Below are positions 1 to 11,369 of a stretch of 64,000 nucleotides of DNA, piece by piece. Source of the DNA: Siphonodentalium dalli (Eukaryota; Mollusca; Scaphopoda; Gadilida; Siphonodentaliidae); assembly GCA_032622095.1 (NCBI GenBank), contig CP136063.1, forward strand, positions 150,713,379 to 150,777,378, given 5' to 3'. The notes under the pieces were generated by a model, which saw nothing but the letters and a program-made list of their open reading frames with translations, had not been told where the DNA came from and did no database searches. The translations under genes were made by a program, and so were the position numbers. Within the stretch, counting starts at the first letter, position 1; the number at the start of each line of letters is the position of its first letter.

Positions 1-217
1 TCGGAAGTACAATGTGAGTGAGTGGCGTAATGCCACTGATGGAAATTCCGGGTGGTATTGTGAGTGAGTGCCTTCAAAACTCTAATCAGCTGGAACGGCC
101 AGTACTTTCGCATCTAAAAGTTTACTCGTAAACCGGTGAGCTTGCCGTCAGAAGCTGCTGCTACTACAATTGTCACGAAGTTATAAATTACAAATTAAAA
201 CACGTGAGCTTTTCAAA

Positions 218-536
218 ATGGAACTGATATTGCCATTCATGGCTCTATTATCAACACTAAATATCAAAGGAATATTTGCAGCGTCTAATTTTCTTCATTT
301 CCGGAGAATTGCCGACACAAGATTAGTGTGTATGATCGGACCAAATGTGTTCTACAAGACAAGGGTTGTATCCGGATATTCTGAATGTGCATATCAGTGC
401 GGAGCTGACAATGGATGCTCGTGGTTTTCATTCTGCGAATCAGACAATGTATGCCACTTGAATGATGTTAGCCTGGGTGATTGCAATCTTGTTTCGCATC
501 GTCCACCAATGGAGTGCGGGACATTTGCGGTGGATG
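218..536 (+). CDS. First coding exon of a secreted PAN/apple-like protein (partial)
   Basis: Translation from the ATG at 218 (context AAAATGG) gives about 106 residues. An upstream in-frame ATG at 170 would place charged residues before the hydrophobic stretch, so I prefer 218. Residues 2-22 are hydrophobic and end in FAAS, a plausible cleaved signal peptide. Cysteines fall at residues 38, 57, 61, 67, 73, 79, 89 and 100. The run SECAYQC, then a Cys followed by WFSF, then CHL matches the spacing of PAN/apple-like modules, which mediate protein or carbohydrate binding outside the cell. The frame reads into a good 5' splice site, G|GTGAGA, at 537, after the first base of a codon, and stops soon after at 560-562. 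I therefore read this as exon 1 with a phase-1 intron. No later exon is recognisable in the window, so the product's full architecture is unknown. The PAN assignment rests on cysteine spacing only. Confidence 0.6.
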
Positions 537-1350
537 GTGAGAAAATACATTTATTATATTAGCATACATGTATTAATACTTTAACATTGTATTTGTAAGA
601 TTGGCGAAAGCTGCACAATGACCTGAATATATGGTCTCCGTCGATGGTGTCCACGTTGGAATTTCCGACTGCATTTGCTTCAATACACGTAAGACCGTAA
701 TTTCCAAGTCAAGGAAATTTCATTTGGAATGTTCTAACTGGTACATACTGTATATCATGCGTTCCAGCTGTTGGACACCACCTATATATCGTTGAGATTG
801 ACATTTGCGTAAAACTTGGCCCAAAGTAGGAAATTATTGGACTTTTAGCCTACAACAAATGTCACGCTAAGTCTTGGTTGAAAAATCAAACAATCAGACC
901 AAAATTCAACTGAATATGGGTCTGAAATTTCCATCTGTTGAAACTTTTGGCCAAAGTTGGGGTGTCTCTGTCACCACGTCCGTGAGTCTGTTGTTAGCGC
1001 ATGTGCGTGGCGTGAGAGGTCGTGTAATTTACAGTCTTCGTATTTACATTCGCAAAGTAGGCCTATATCCACTATTGTTTGCTCATTAAATTGTTTATTT
1101 CACGTACTTTAAATTCGTGCATTATTGTGCACAATACCGACAGAAATACCGACAAAAATATTCCGTAAATTCCCGATGGCATGCTGTTTCTATACCGATA
1201 ATCGTACCAGAAGGCAGGTCATAACGCCATCACTATGTGCAACGAGTAGTATTTATTATACAATCAACCGTGTTATTTTATCGATACAATCGCTGTTAAA
1301 TAATAGATATCCCCAGAAGGGGGTACAGATGTTTTCACTTTCTCACTAGC
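537..1350 (+). other. Probable intron 1 of the PAN-like gene, no other feature seen
   Basis: It follows the GTGAGA donor at 537. The short open frames here (874-1089 and 1125-1349) show no domain or motif. The phrase 'aacttggcccaaag', and a variant of it about 140 bases later, are the only internal repetition I noticed. Confidence 0.35.
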
Positions 1351-2439
1351 GACCGATTCACTGCGTTTACCAACGGAATATTTCAAAAATCATCACGAAT
1401 CAGTAGAGTTATCCATTGTACTGTTGTTATTATGATAGTTATAATAGATACATGTATTTTGTGCTGAAATTCGAAATGATCTTGGGTGGGGGGGGGGATA
1501 AATTTGGGACCTATGTTCTCTTTTCTGGGGGTGGTAAAGTGAAAAGGCAGTGATCATGCAGCTGTTGGCTTTGATATATCGATTGAATGATTGTGAGAAC
1601 TTTTATTGTCGCAAATGGCGAATTTCTTCGGAAACGCGTATAATGAAATAAATATCTAGTGTTTTTGAGTGGATACCGAAAATTATATTATTCATGATGG
1701 AGACAACTGTACAATAGAGATCGTCTACACATTATAAGTTTCCATCATGTTGTTGTGAAGATGAGTATTTCGTTGCTCTTGTTTCGTTCTAATCATCTAT
1801 ACACATGTATGGAATATGTATTTTGACATAACATCGAGAGGGGTTAAAGAAATAACAACCAATATGTACGTACGTTCCTGGTTTCAGAACAAATCGCCAC
1901 GCAGCTATGTATAATTTATAGTATTAAAGTGATGTGAAACACTCCGGTGGGGTGATCAAATAGAACCGGAGAAAATTTTTGTTTAAAGTAGTTATTTTTA
2001 CGCATATTAATCCAAATTTACAGTACTCACACGTCATTCTTATATATTAATTAAATGCAATGAATCTCGTTGGCGAAAAAAATTGCGTTAGTTTATCGCC
2101 GATCGCAGCGTCCCGAATCGAGATGTAAATATTTACAATTAAGCGTAGTTCAGACAATGATATCTATGGGGCGTTATGGTTTATTTCTTTGAACTTTCCG
2201 GTAATGCTAGTAGAATGCTACATTCCCACTCTTGGCATAGCGTCTGAGTACTAACTTATCAGTTTCTCGCACCGAACAAGTCCATAATATATCTTTAAAT
2301 CGTCAGCCGTCGGCTTGGAGCGGGCATTCATCTCCATATATATAGTTGAAGATGCTTAGCTCATACATATGCATATATATTCGAACTGTCATATAAAAAC
2401 ATTATATTTCACCATTTACATTGTTGTTGAGATTGACTG

Positions 2440-2675
2440 TTGAATTGATCATTTTCAAGGTCAAGGTCAGGTCGGGGTCACAATTTAATCCGCCCATGAC
2501 ACTTCCCGTAGGTAGCAAGTTTGAGCTCAATCGGTTGGAGTCTATAAAGGATACACACATATATAATATATTATTTGTGGGTACCCGTTTCAAGGTGAAG
2601 ATCGCCTAGGGCGGAAAAAGTGACCCGATCCCTGTTCCTAGGAAGCCCTAAGTACGTAAGAATCACACAACACGC
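2440..2675 (+). repeat. Interspersed module P ('tcaaggtcaaggtcagg' family)
   Basis: It begins 'ttgaattgatcattttcaag', carries the phrase 'gcaagtttgagctcaatcgg' followed by 'tctataaagga' and ACACACAT, and ends 'taagtacgtaagaatcacac'. Further copies lie at 3248-3470, 3518-3692 (5' truncated) and 6310-6545. Confidence 0.75.
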
Positions 2676-2752
2676 TCATGCTGGATACCGACGCTGACGC
2701 CCGTGTACAGACATAAGAATCACATTACGCACGTACGCTCTTTATCACCGAC

Positions 2753-2940
2753 ACTGCGGATATGAACGCTCTTAACTATCAACCCGATTAACTCCGCAGT
2801 GCCGTTTTGTGACTGGGGGTGAATAACGGGTGGTCGGAGCTTCTCCAAAACGCCACGACGACCATTCCCATGGGTTTTTACCCTTAGATGGGAAGTTTGA
2901 GCTCAATCGAGCCAGCCGTTTTCGAGTCTATAGAGGACAT
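2753..2940 (+). repeat. Interspersed module Q ('actgcggata' family)
   Basis: It runs from 'actgcgga' through 'acgccacgacgaccattccc' and 'tacccttagatgggaagttt' to a 'tctata(a/g)aggaca' ending followed by a CA run. It recurs at 3808-3996 and 6623-6810. Modules P and Q share their 3' phrase (aagtttg...tcgat/caatcgg...tctataaaggaca), so they are probably related families with a common tail. Confidence 0.7.
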
Positions 2941-2951
2941 ACACACACACG

Positions 2952-3021
<70 letters not shown>
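2939..3021. repeat. (CA)n then (TA)n microsatellite
   Basis: An imperfect CA run passes directly into about 30 TA dinucleotides. It marks the exact right edge of the 1.65-kb duplicated block. The matching run in the other copy (6813-6878) is shorter. Confidence 0.95.
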
Positions 3022-3022
<1 letters not shown>

Positions 3023-3247
3023 GAAGTCTCAAAATATATGGTAGACTAGCAAGAAACACGACAATTTTTTAATTTTTTAATTAATTTTTTTAATTAATTT
3101 TTTAATTAAATTTTTTTTTACAATGTGTTAATTGTGCCTTTTTAATTTACTGGATTTTGTAATTTATTTGTTTAATTATTTTTTTAATTTAATTTTTTGT
3201 TTTTCAATGAGTTAATTTTTTATTTTTCAATTTGACCCGATTTGACC
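3022..3247. other. Very AT-rich spacer
   Basis: Poly-T/TTAATTTTTT runs dominate from 3063 to 3230. There is no coding or structural feature beyond low complexity. Confidence 0.6.
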
Positions 3248-3996
3248 TTGAATTGATCATTTTCAAGGTCAAGGTCAGGTCGGGGTCACAATTTAACCCG
3301 TCCATGACACTTCCCGTACGTAGCAAGTTTGAGCCCAATCGGTTCGAGTCTATAAATGACACACACATATATATCATTTGTGGGTACCCGTTTGAAGGTC
3401 AATGTCACCTCGCGCGGAAAAACTGACCCGATAAAAATCTCCCCCGTTCCTTGGAACCCCTAAGTACGAAATTAAGTACGAAATTTCTCCTCCAGACGGT
3501 CAATGGAGCCGTATTTATGACACTTCCAGTAGGTAGCAAGTTTGAGCTCAATCGGTTCGAGTCTATAAAGGACACACACATACATATCATTTGTGGGTAC
3601 CCGTTTCAAGGTGAAGATCACCTCGGGCGGAAAAACTGAGCCGATGAAAATGTCCCCCGTTCCTAGAAAGCCCTAAGTACGTAAGAATCACACAGAATTC
3701 TGTTAAGCGAGTTCGAGATAACGTAGAAAAACCGTATGCGAAAGCCGAAGGGAATAAAGAGCGTTAACCGGTTAACGAACCCAAATATGGAAGATCTGTA
3801 TCAACGACACTGCGGATAAGAACGCTCTTTAACTATCAACGCGATTAACCACGCAGTGCCGTTTTTGTGACTGAGAGTGGAGAACGGGTGCTCTGAGCTT
3901 CTCCAAAACGCCACGACGACCATTCCCGTGGGTTTTTACCCTTAGATGGGAAGTTTGGTCTCGATCGGTGCAGCCGTTTTCGATTCTATAAAGGAC
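3248..3996 (+). repeat. Cluster of P and Q modules
   Basis: It contains P copies at 3248-3470 and 3518-3692, then a Q copy at 3808-3996. At 3751 the linker carries 'aataaagagcgttaacc', and at 3821 the inverse 'acgctctttaac'. These belong to the 13-base motif discussed in the findings. Confidence 0.7.
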
Positions 3997-4078
3997 AAAC
4001 ACATATATAAACGGAAGTCTCAAAATATATAGTAGACTAGCCGATGAGCCCGACGTTGTCCGGGCTATTCAAAAACAA

Positions 4079-4520
4079 AATTTCAAGTCGATAGCTCTAC
4101 CCGTTTCCGAGATCTGGTCTGCGCATGCGCGAAGCTGGCGTCGCACGGGCTCGGCGATCCGATAAAATTCGTATCCGGGGCAAGATACATTCACATACCA
4201 AATTTCAAGTCGATAGCTCCACCCGTTTCCGATATCTCGTCTGCGCATGCGCGAAGCTGGCGTCGCACGGGCTCGGCGACCCGATAAAATTCGTATCCGG
4301 GGCAAGATACATTCACATAGCAAATTTCAAGTCGATAGCTCCACCCGTTTCCGAGATCTCGTCTGCGCATGCGCGAAGCTGGCGTCGCACGGGCTCGGCG
4401 ACCCGATAAAATTCGTATCCGGGGCAAGATACATTCACATACCAAATTTCAAGTCGATAGCTCCATCCGTTTCCGAGATCTCGTCTGCGCATGCGCTGCA
4501 AGGGCGTCGCACGGGCTCGC
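4079..4520 (+). repeat. 122-bp tandem array, block 1 (about 3.6 units)
   Basis: Units start with 'tttcaagtcgatagctc' at 4081, 4203, 4325 and 4447, exactly 122 bases apart. Each has the palindrome GCGCATGCGC (4121, 4243, 4365, 4487), a CpG-rich centre (gtcgcacgggctcgg) and the end 'ggcaagatacattcacata'. The composition is clearly more GC- and CpG-rich than the flanks. Confidence 0.95.
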
Positions 4521-4698
4521 CAATACGACAAGGACGACCGCCTGGTCAAACTACACACACGTACCAAGTTTCGTCCCGATCGGTCGAGAATCGTAGATTT
4601 GTATAAATGACATACAGATATACAGACATACAGGCAAACAGAGGTCTTCAAAATATATAGGACTAGCCGATGAGCCCGACGTTGTCCGGGCTATTCGA
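4521..4698 (+). repeat. Tail module T between the two 122-bp blocks
   Basis: It carries 'accaagtttcgtcccgatcg' then 'gtagatttgtata', a CATACAGA-type run, 'gaggtcttcaaaatatata' and 'gactagccgatgagcccgac'. The same tail follows block 2 (5061-5226), with an AAAC run replacing part of the microsatellite. The 'ctagccgatgagcccgacgt' phrase also occurs just before block 1 at about 4037. So blocks 1 and 2 are two copies of one larger unit, [122-bp units + T]. Confidence 0.8.
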
Positions 4699-5060
4699 CC
4701 CGATAAAATTCGTATCCGGGGCAAGATACATTCACATACCAAATTTCAAGTCGATAGCTCCACCCGTTTCCGAGATCTCGTCTGCGCATGCGCGAAGCTG
4801 GCGTCGCACGGGCTCGGCGACCCGATAAAATTCGTATCCGGGGCAAGATACATTCACACCCCAAATTTCAAGTCGATAGCTCCACCCGTTTCCGAGATCT
4901 GGTCTGCGCATGCGCGAAGCTGGCGTCGCACGGGCTCGGCGACCCGATACAATTTGTACCCGGCGCAAGATACATTCACATAGCAAATTTCAAGTCGATA
5001 GCTCCACCCGTTCCCGAGATTTCGTCTGCGCATGCGCGAAGCGGGCGCCGCACGGGCTCG
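4699..5060 (+). repeat. 122-bp tandem array, block 2 (about 3 units)
   Basis: Unit starts are at 4744, 4866 and 4988, again 122 bases apart. The palindrome GCGCATGCGC is at 4784, 4906 and 5028. Units differ from block 1 by a few substitutions. Confidence 0.95.
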
Positions 5061-5226
5061 CCGATACGACAACGTCCACCACCTGGTCAAACTACACACA
5101 CGTACCAAGTTTCGTCCCGATCGGTCGAGAATCGTAGATTTGTATTAATGACAAACAAACAAACAAACAAACATACATACAGACAGAGGTCTTCAAAATA
5201 TATATGAGATACTAGCAGGTTAGCCC
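5061..5226 (+). repeat. Tail module T, second copy
   Basis: It has the same order as 4521-4698: 'accaagtttcgtcccgatcg', an AAAC/ATAC microsatellite, 'gaggtcttcaaaatatata', then ACTAGC. It runs straight into the right copy of the 1.65-kb block at 5227. Confidence 0.75.
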
Positions 5227-6821
5227 GACCGATTCACTGCGTTTACCAACGGAATATTTCAAAAATCATCACGAATCAGTAGAGTTATCCTTTGTACTGT
5301 TGTTATTATGATAATTATAATACATACATGTATTTTGTGCTGAAATTCGAAATGATCTTGGGGGGGGGGGGATTTGGGACCTATGTTCTCTTTTCTGGGG
5401 GTGGTAAAGTGAAAAGGCAGTGATCATGCAGCTGTTGGCTTTGATATATCGATTGAATGATTGTGAGAACTTTTATTGTCGCAAATGGCGAATTTCTTCG
5501 GAAACGCGTATAATGAAATAAATATCTAGTGTTTTTGAGTGGATACCGAAAATTATATTATTCATGATGGAGACAACTGTACAATAGAGATCGTCTACAC
5601 ATTATAAGTTTCCATCATGTTGTTGTGAAGATGAGTATTTCGTTGCTCTTGTTTCGTTCTAATCATCTATACACATGTATGGAATATGTATTTTGACATA
5701 ACATCGAGAGGGGTTAAAGAAATAACAACCAATATGTACGTACGTTCCTGGTTTCAGAACAAATCGCCACGCAGCTATGTATAATTTATAGTATTAAAGT
5801 GATGTGAAACACTCCGGTGGGGTGATCAAATAGAACCGGAGAAAATTTTTGTTTAAAGTAGTTATTTTTACGCATATTAATCCAAATTTACAGTACTCAC
5901 ACGTCATTCTTATATATTAATTAAATGCAATGAATCTCGTTGGCGAAAAAAATTGCGTTAGTTTATCGCCGATCGCAGCGTCCCGAATCGAGATGTAAAT
6001 ATTTACAATTAAGCGTAGTTCAGACAATGATATCTATGGGGCGTTATGGTTTATTTCTTTGAACTTTCCGGTAATGCTAGTAGAATGCTACATTCCCACT
6101 CTTGGCATAGCGTCTGAGTACTAACTTATCAGTTTCTCGCACCGAACAAGTCCATAATATATCTTTAAATCGTCAGCCGTCGGCTTGGAGCGGGCATTCA
6201 TCTCCATATATATAGTTGAAGATGCTTAGCTCATACATATGCATATATATTCGAACTGTCATATAAAAACATTATATTTCACCATTTACATTGTTGTTGA
6301 GATTGACTGTTGAATTGATCATTTTCAAGGTCAAGGTCAGGTCGGGGTCACAATTTAATCCGCCCATGACACTTCCCGTAGGTAGCAAGTTTGAGCTCAA
6401 TCGGTTGGAGTCTATAAAGGATACACACATATATAATATATTATTTGTGGGTACCCGTTTCAAGGTGAAGATCGCCTAGGGCGGAAAAAGTGACCCGATC
6501 CCTGTTCCTAGGAAGCCCTAAGTACGTAAGAATCACACAACACGCTCATGCTGGATACCGACGCTGACGCCCGTGTACAGACATAAGAATCACATTACGC
6601 ACGTACGCTCTTTATCACCGACACTGCGGATATGAACGCTCTTAACTATCAACCCGATTAAACCCGCAGTGCCGTTTTGTGACTGGGGGTGAATAACGGG
6701 TGGTCGGAGCTTCTCCAAAACGCCACGACGACCATTCCCGTGGGTTTTTACCCTTAGATGGGAAGTTTGAGCTCAATCGAGCCAGCCGTTTTCGAGTCTA
6801 TAGAGGACATACACACACACG

Positions 6822-6878
<57 letters not shown>
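5227..6878 (+). repeat. 1.65-kb direct duplication, right copy
   Basis: It is collinear with 1351-3021 (offset 3876, then 3870 after the poly-G difference). It contains the same P (6310-6545) and Q (6623-6810) modules and ends in a shorter CA/TA microsatellite. The sequence after the TA run is unrelated to that after the left copy. Confidence 0.9.
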
Positions 6879-6881
<3 letters not shown>

Positions 6882-7564
6882 CGCGGAAGCCACATTAGGG
6901 AGACATTTGTGTGTAAATAACCCACATTAGGGCGACTTTTACATTAGGGCGACTTTTTGTGTGTCCCCCTAATGTTTAGCGTGTTTTTTATGTGAATTTA
7001 ACATGCAAATTTATATATTTTTCGTGTCATGTGTGATCTCTGTGACGCTATTATTCACCAACTGTCGATAGTTTTTGCGCGGAATGAATATTTTAATAGA
7101 TATATGCAATTAAATTATCGGTAGTGTATATCTGACAGTGTTACAGACCGACATTAGGGGGACCTGGTTTTATTGTGATAAATACTGTTAATTTGGGAAT
7201 ATGTTTGCATGACGAAGACTGATTATGGGTTATATCTTATAATTAAAACCGCTTACTCAATATCAACTTTTAAAATTCAAAATCCTGAGATATATTTCGA
7301 TTTACGTATTTTGCGGTGATATTTTCTACGACACAGGAGATATAGAATTACATCTGAATAAACCATGCATTAAGTAGACAACCACATTGGTCAGTTACTA
7401 ATGAGGTTTGATATATGGGTAATTTGGCCCGGAAAATATTATTAGATAGGTCCCATTGACATTAGATGTCCTAAAGGGACAATAACAACGCATTTAACTA
7501 ACTAATTGATTATAGACCAAAAATGGTTGCAATCTGGTCGGTGTAAGTTTAAACACGGGGATGA
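6879..7564. other. Non-coding stretch with repeated CATTAGGG-GAC motifs
   Basis: 'acattagggagac' at about 6891 is followed by two 'acattagggcgact' copies (about 6926, 6940), an inverse 'cccctaatgtt' (about 6966) and 'acattagggggac' (about 7151). The first is identical over 13 bases to a phrase repeated throughout the 21.3-33.4 kb array. No gene is seen. Confidence 0.5.
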
Positions 7565-8560
7565 CCCATATAGTGTGGTATAGATGCCGTTGACCTCAGA
7601 CGCCTTTAAGGGTCAAATTTGAGCAATAAAGAGCGTTCTTTATAAGTTTAAAGTATTTGTAGGAAAATTGGTACAAATGAACCACCCAACTTGATGAATG
7701 TCACGCGATAGGCATCTTCGACCCAAGATGACTTACATGGGTATATAATCAATAAAGAGCGTTTATCATCATTCCAGAAGATATGTGAGAAAATTGGTGA
7801 CAAAAGTCGAATGACGCAGGGCATGTCAAGGGAATGGGTTTGTTGACCTCAAATTATTTAAAGATGCACTAATAATAAGAAATTAAAAGATAAATGTAAC
7901 TTTATCCGGATGCCGCTGATCTCAGACGATTTTAATGGACAAATGTGAGCAATAAAGAGCGTTAGTTATAGGCTCAAAGTATAATTTGGGATAACTGGTA
8001 CAGATGAATCACCCGACCAGGTGGTTGTCACGCGATAGGCGTATTTTACCTCAGATGACTTACATGGTCATATAATCAATAAAGAGCGTTTATTTTCATT
8101 CCTGAAGATGAGTGGGGGAAATTTGTGACAAAACTGGAATGACGCAGGGCGTGTCAAAGGATTGGGTGTGTTGACCTCACACGATTTAAAGATGCACTAA
8201 TAATTAGCAATTAAAAGAAAAAAATTAACTCTATCCGGATGACGTTGATCTCAGACGACTTTAATGGGCAAATGCGACCAATGAAGGCATTCGCTATAGG
8301 CTCAAAGTATATGAAGAAAAATTGTTACAGATGAATCACCCGACCAGGTGATTTCACGTGATAGGCGTCTTTGACCTCAGATGATTTCATTGATATACAA
8401 TCATTAAAGAGCGTTTATTATTATTTCATGGAGATATGTGGAGAAATTGATGCAAAAAAGTGACATGACGCAGGGAATGTCACGGGATTGTTTACCTACA
8501 TGTATAATGGTTTTGAAGAGGCACTAATAATCAGCAATTAAGAGATAGTTTAACTTTGGC
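7565..8560 (+). repeat. Diverged ~327-bp tandem repeat, about three units
   Basis: Phase markers 'gatgccgttgacctcagacg', 'gatgccgctgatctcagacg' and 'gatgacgttgatctcagacg' fall at 7583, 7909 and 8238. Each unit then has a Cag/AATAAAGAGCGTT copy, 'gatgaatcacccgacc'-type and 'cacgcgataggc' phrases, a second AATAAAGAGCGTT (7748, 8078, 8403 variant), and 'atgacgcagggc'. Units are clearly diverged, so this is an old array. Confidence 0.85.
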
Positions 8561-8789
8561 TTCGAACAGCTGGGTTCTGTTAAATTACAAGTACCGGGGA
8601 GGGCTAAATTTGCATTCGTTATGGTGATTGATACATGACGGTACACATGCGTGGTGGGCTACATACTGTGAGCGTATCCATCAAATCAGTCATGAATGGG
8701 GTCGACCGATGACACGTCATAGACGGTTACGCATTCCAAAAAACGCTTAGCCTACATTTCGGCTAGATTAGTTAAAACTTCAATGACTG
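8561..8789. other. Short unannotated spacer
   Basis: No open frame or repeat is recognised. The left edge of the 24.6-kb repeated block as seen in this assembly is at 8790, set only by the contig start after the gap, so the true homology may extend left into this spacer. Confidence 0.4.
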
Positions 8790-10829
8790 TTCACTATAGC
8801 AAATCAAGATGATTGGGAGAGGGGTATTGTTAGAATGGATGCGCCACGGTATATTCTAGAAGTCAAGATGTGTCAACCACAGTATACAAGGCCCGTGGTG
8901 TTTTCAAAACCACGCGTGGCCAACATTTTAACACGGAAAAAACACGGAAAAATCGCACGTGGTCTTAGCGCCAATGAATACAGAATTGTCAGATAAAATC
9001 TTTTATAATAAAAAACAATTTCATATATTGAATTATATATATATATATCATATTTGTTTATCTGTGTCTATGGCCTTTATATCCATGTCATGTTTTGTTG
9101 TCGCATTTTATTTTAGTTGGCATTACTATTTTCTTGTGTTTGTTCATATTACATGTACGCAAATGGTTTCGGTAGTTTGTGCGGCGATATCGTGTTCTAA
9201 CAAATGGCTGAAAAATTGGATATAACATTACAAAGATTCATAAGTTAAAGACATATTATGCACTTGTTCGGACGCGTGAAACTGATTAGTTAGTATGCAT
9301 GCGCTATGCCATGAGGGGATGTATGAATTCTACTAACATTGCCGAAAATCTCAAACAAATCGACCGTACCACTTCATAGAAAACATCGTCTGAACTACTA
9401 TATTATACGCTCAATTGTAAATATTTACTTCCCGATTCGGGACGCATCTATCGGCGGTAAATTAACACAAATGATTTCGCCATCGGGGGGTCACTGTATT
9501 TAATGCATATATATAAGAATTGCGGTGTGTTCTGTCAATTTGGATATAATATTTGTAAAAATAACTACTTTCAGCAAGATATTCTCCATTTCTATTTCAT
9601 CACCCTACCGGAGTGTTTCAGATCACTTTAAAATATCGAATTTAATGTCCAAAACGTAACTAAAGTTTTAAATTTAAATTAATTTGTTTTGAAAACTGGG
9701 ATAAAAATTTATATAAATAAAATTAAGTTTTTCCAAATTTAATTTAAAATGCTCATTTTCAACAATTAATAAAATTTTCAAGAATTGTTAGTATCAAAGT
9801 AATTTCATATATATGCACATATGCATATTTTATAGCACACACAATATAACATATTTTTATGAGTAATCGCGGTATATTGGTATCTTTACTTTCTTTGGGC
9901 CAATTTTTACAATCGACGGGTTGAATTTCGATAAAAATTTCCGTTAAATAAAATGATGCTGCCAATCGCACAAAGGAATCACCACGAGAATACCACGCAG
10001 CCAAGAACGATTATCGACGATTAACACGCATTAAGTAAAGTAATTGCCATGAAAATATAGCAGATAGACTGGGTTCGACTACAGAATGGTAACTGTAGCA
10101 GTCGTGGCCAGTCCCAAATATGTAAGTAGAATGACTGCTATCTTCTGAGAAGAACCCATCGTACATGTATATCCCTGGAATTTTCTTCCTAATGTATGGA
10201 CAAATTAATGCCATATCCGGTATCGGTATCTCTTTGATTTCACCTCATCACGCAAGAGGTAATAAATCAGCCAGTGCACAGATGCCACGAACTTGTCGAT
10301 GCGGCCTCGTTTGTTGTAACTCGATATAAGGTTATCAATTAGCCTGATAGAAATTTATCCTGTGTGTGTTCCAATATTGATGTCCAGCTTTATATGTATG
10401 AATAGTTTCGTAAATTCCAATCTAAAATGCAATTGTACTTGAATTGTGCCAATAGAGACCGATGGTGCTTGTATTTAAACAATTATTGTGTAGTTTTGTG
10501 TACGGAAGTACACCAGAGCCGGTAGTAAGATTATATATATGATTGTACTGATTTGTGTAACCAGTCAGATTTGGCTCCCATTACTCCCAAGTGTCAGAAG
10601 CTGTTAATGAATAAAATTATCTTGGAATTCAGTTTAGTAATACTGGTAAATTCATACATGGTTCACAGCATGAGACGTTTCCGTTGCGCGCGAAGCCACC
10701 TCGCGCGATTTAAATGGGACGGACTGGCCTCATTTCGGTTTAGGGAAGAGTTTAACACACCAGATGGTCTGGGCAATTTGCGAAAAATACTTGAAGATTA
10801 AGAAAGCTCCTCAAAAGTGCGGGTCCGTG
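8790..10829. other. Unique-looking AT-rich DNA without a recognisable gene
   Basis: Short open frames (8959-9225 plus; 9759-10004 and 10011-10214 minus; 10553-10801 plus) show no domain, motif or codon pattern I can support. The right copy is 39358-41397. Confidence 0.4.
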
Positions 10830-11369
10830 AAGTTGGATCGAAGTTCGAAGTTCGAAATTCGGTGGAGATTCGCGTGAAGTTAGATTGAAGTTCGAAATTC
10901 GGTGGAGATTCGACCCCCACTTTTGTTTGCCTCAAATGCATTGTTGTGTTCCAATTCGTGTTACCCTGCTCGAATTTTGGGTCAAAAGTTATTTTTTTCA
11001 CTTTTTCTGAGATACTGCTGGACTTGGAAAATTTAGCCACGGCGCTGGAATTTCGCCTTCAATATCAAGGCGCCGAAGGGAAGTGGCATTGTTTATGGCT
11101 GGATTGAGCTGAAATTTGGTATGTTTGATACTTTCCATAAGAGAATCAAGCAAACTAACGCTCAGCTTCGAGAATTTACTCGATCTATAGGTTTGAATTT
11201 CAATCTGGGCGAATTTCGATCTGGATTGAAGTTCGAAATTCAGATTGAAATTCGACCCCCACTTTTGTTTGCCTTAAATGCATTGTTGTGTTCCAATTCG
11301 TGCTCCCCTGCTCGAATTTTGGGTCAAAAGTTATTTTTTTTCACTTTTTCTGAGATACTGATGGACTCA

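Larger units (their letters stand above)
1351..3021 (+). repeat. 1.65-kb direct duplication, left copy
   Basis: The sequence from 'gaccgattcactgcg' at 1351 to the TA microsatellite ending at 3021 recurs at 5227-6878 in the same orientation, with only scattered differences. These include a poly-G length change plus small indel near 1490, and two or three substitutions near 2800-2870. The copies diverge completely after the TA run. No gene is recognisable inside. The facing open frames at 2402-2609 are repeat sequence. Confidence 0.9.

Noticed and set aside
3335-3360. GGTTCGAGTC resembling a Pol III B box (tRNA or SINE)
   Set aside because: There is no matching A box at the right distance and no cloverleaf. 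Other copies of the module vary at this point.
4069-5207. Arginine/alanine-rich open frames across the 122-bp array
   Set aside because: 122 is not a multiple of three, so the frames restart in each unit on both strands. They are satellite artefacts.
6885-6950. TTAGGG words suggesting interstitial telomere
   Set aside because: The words are not in tandem hexamer register. They are part of a longer CATTAGGGNGAC phrase.
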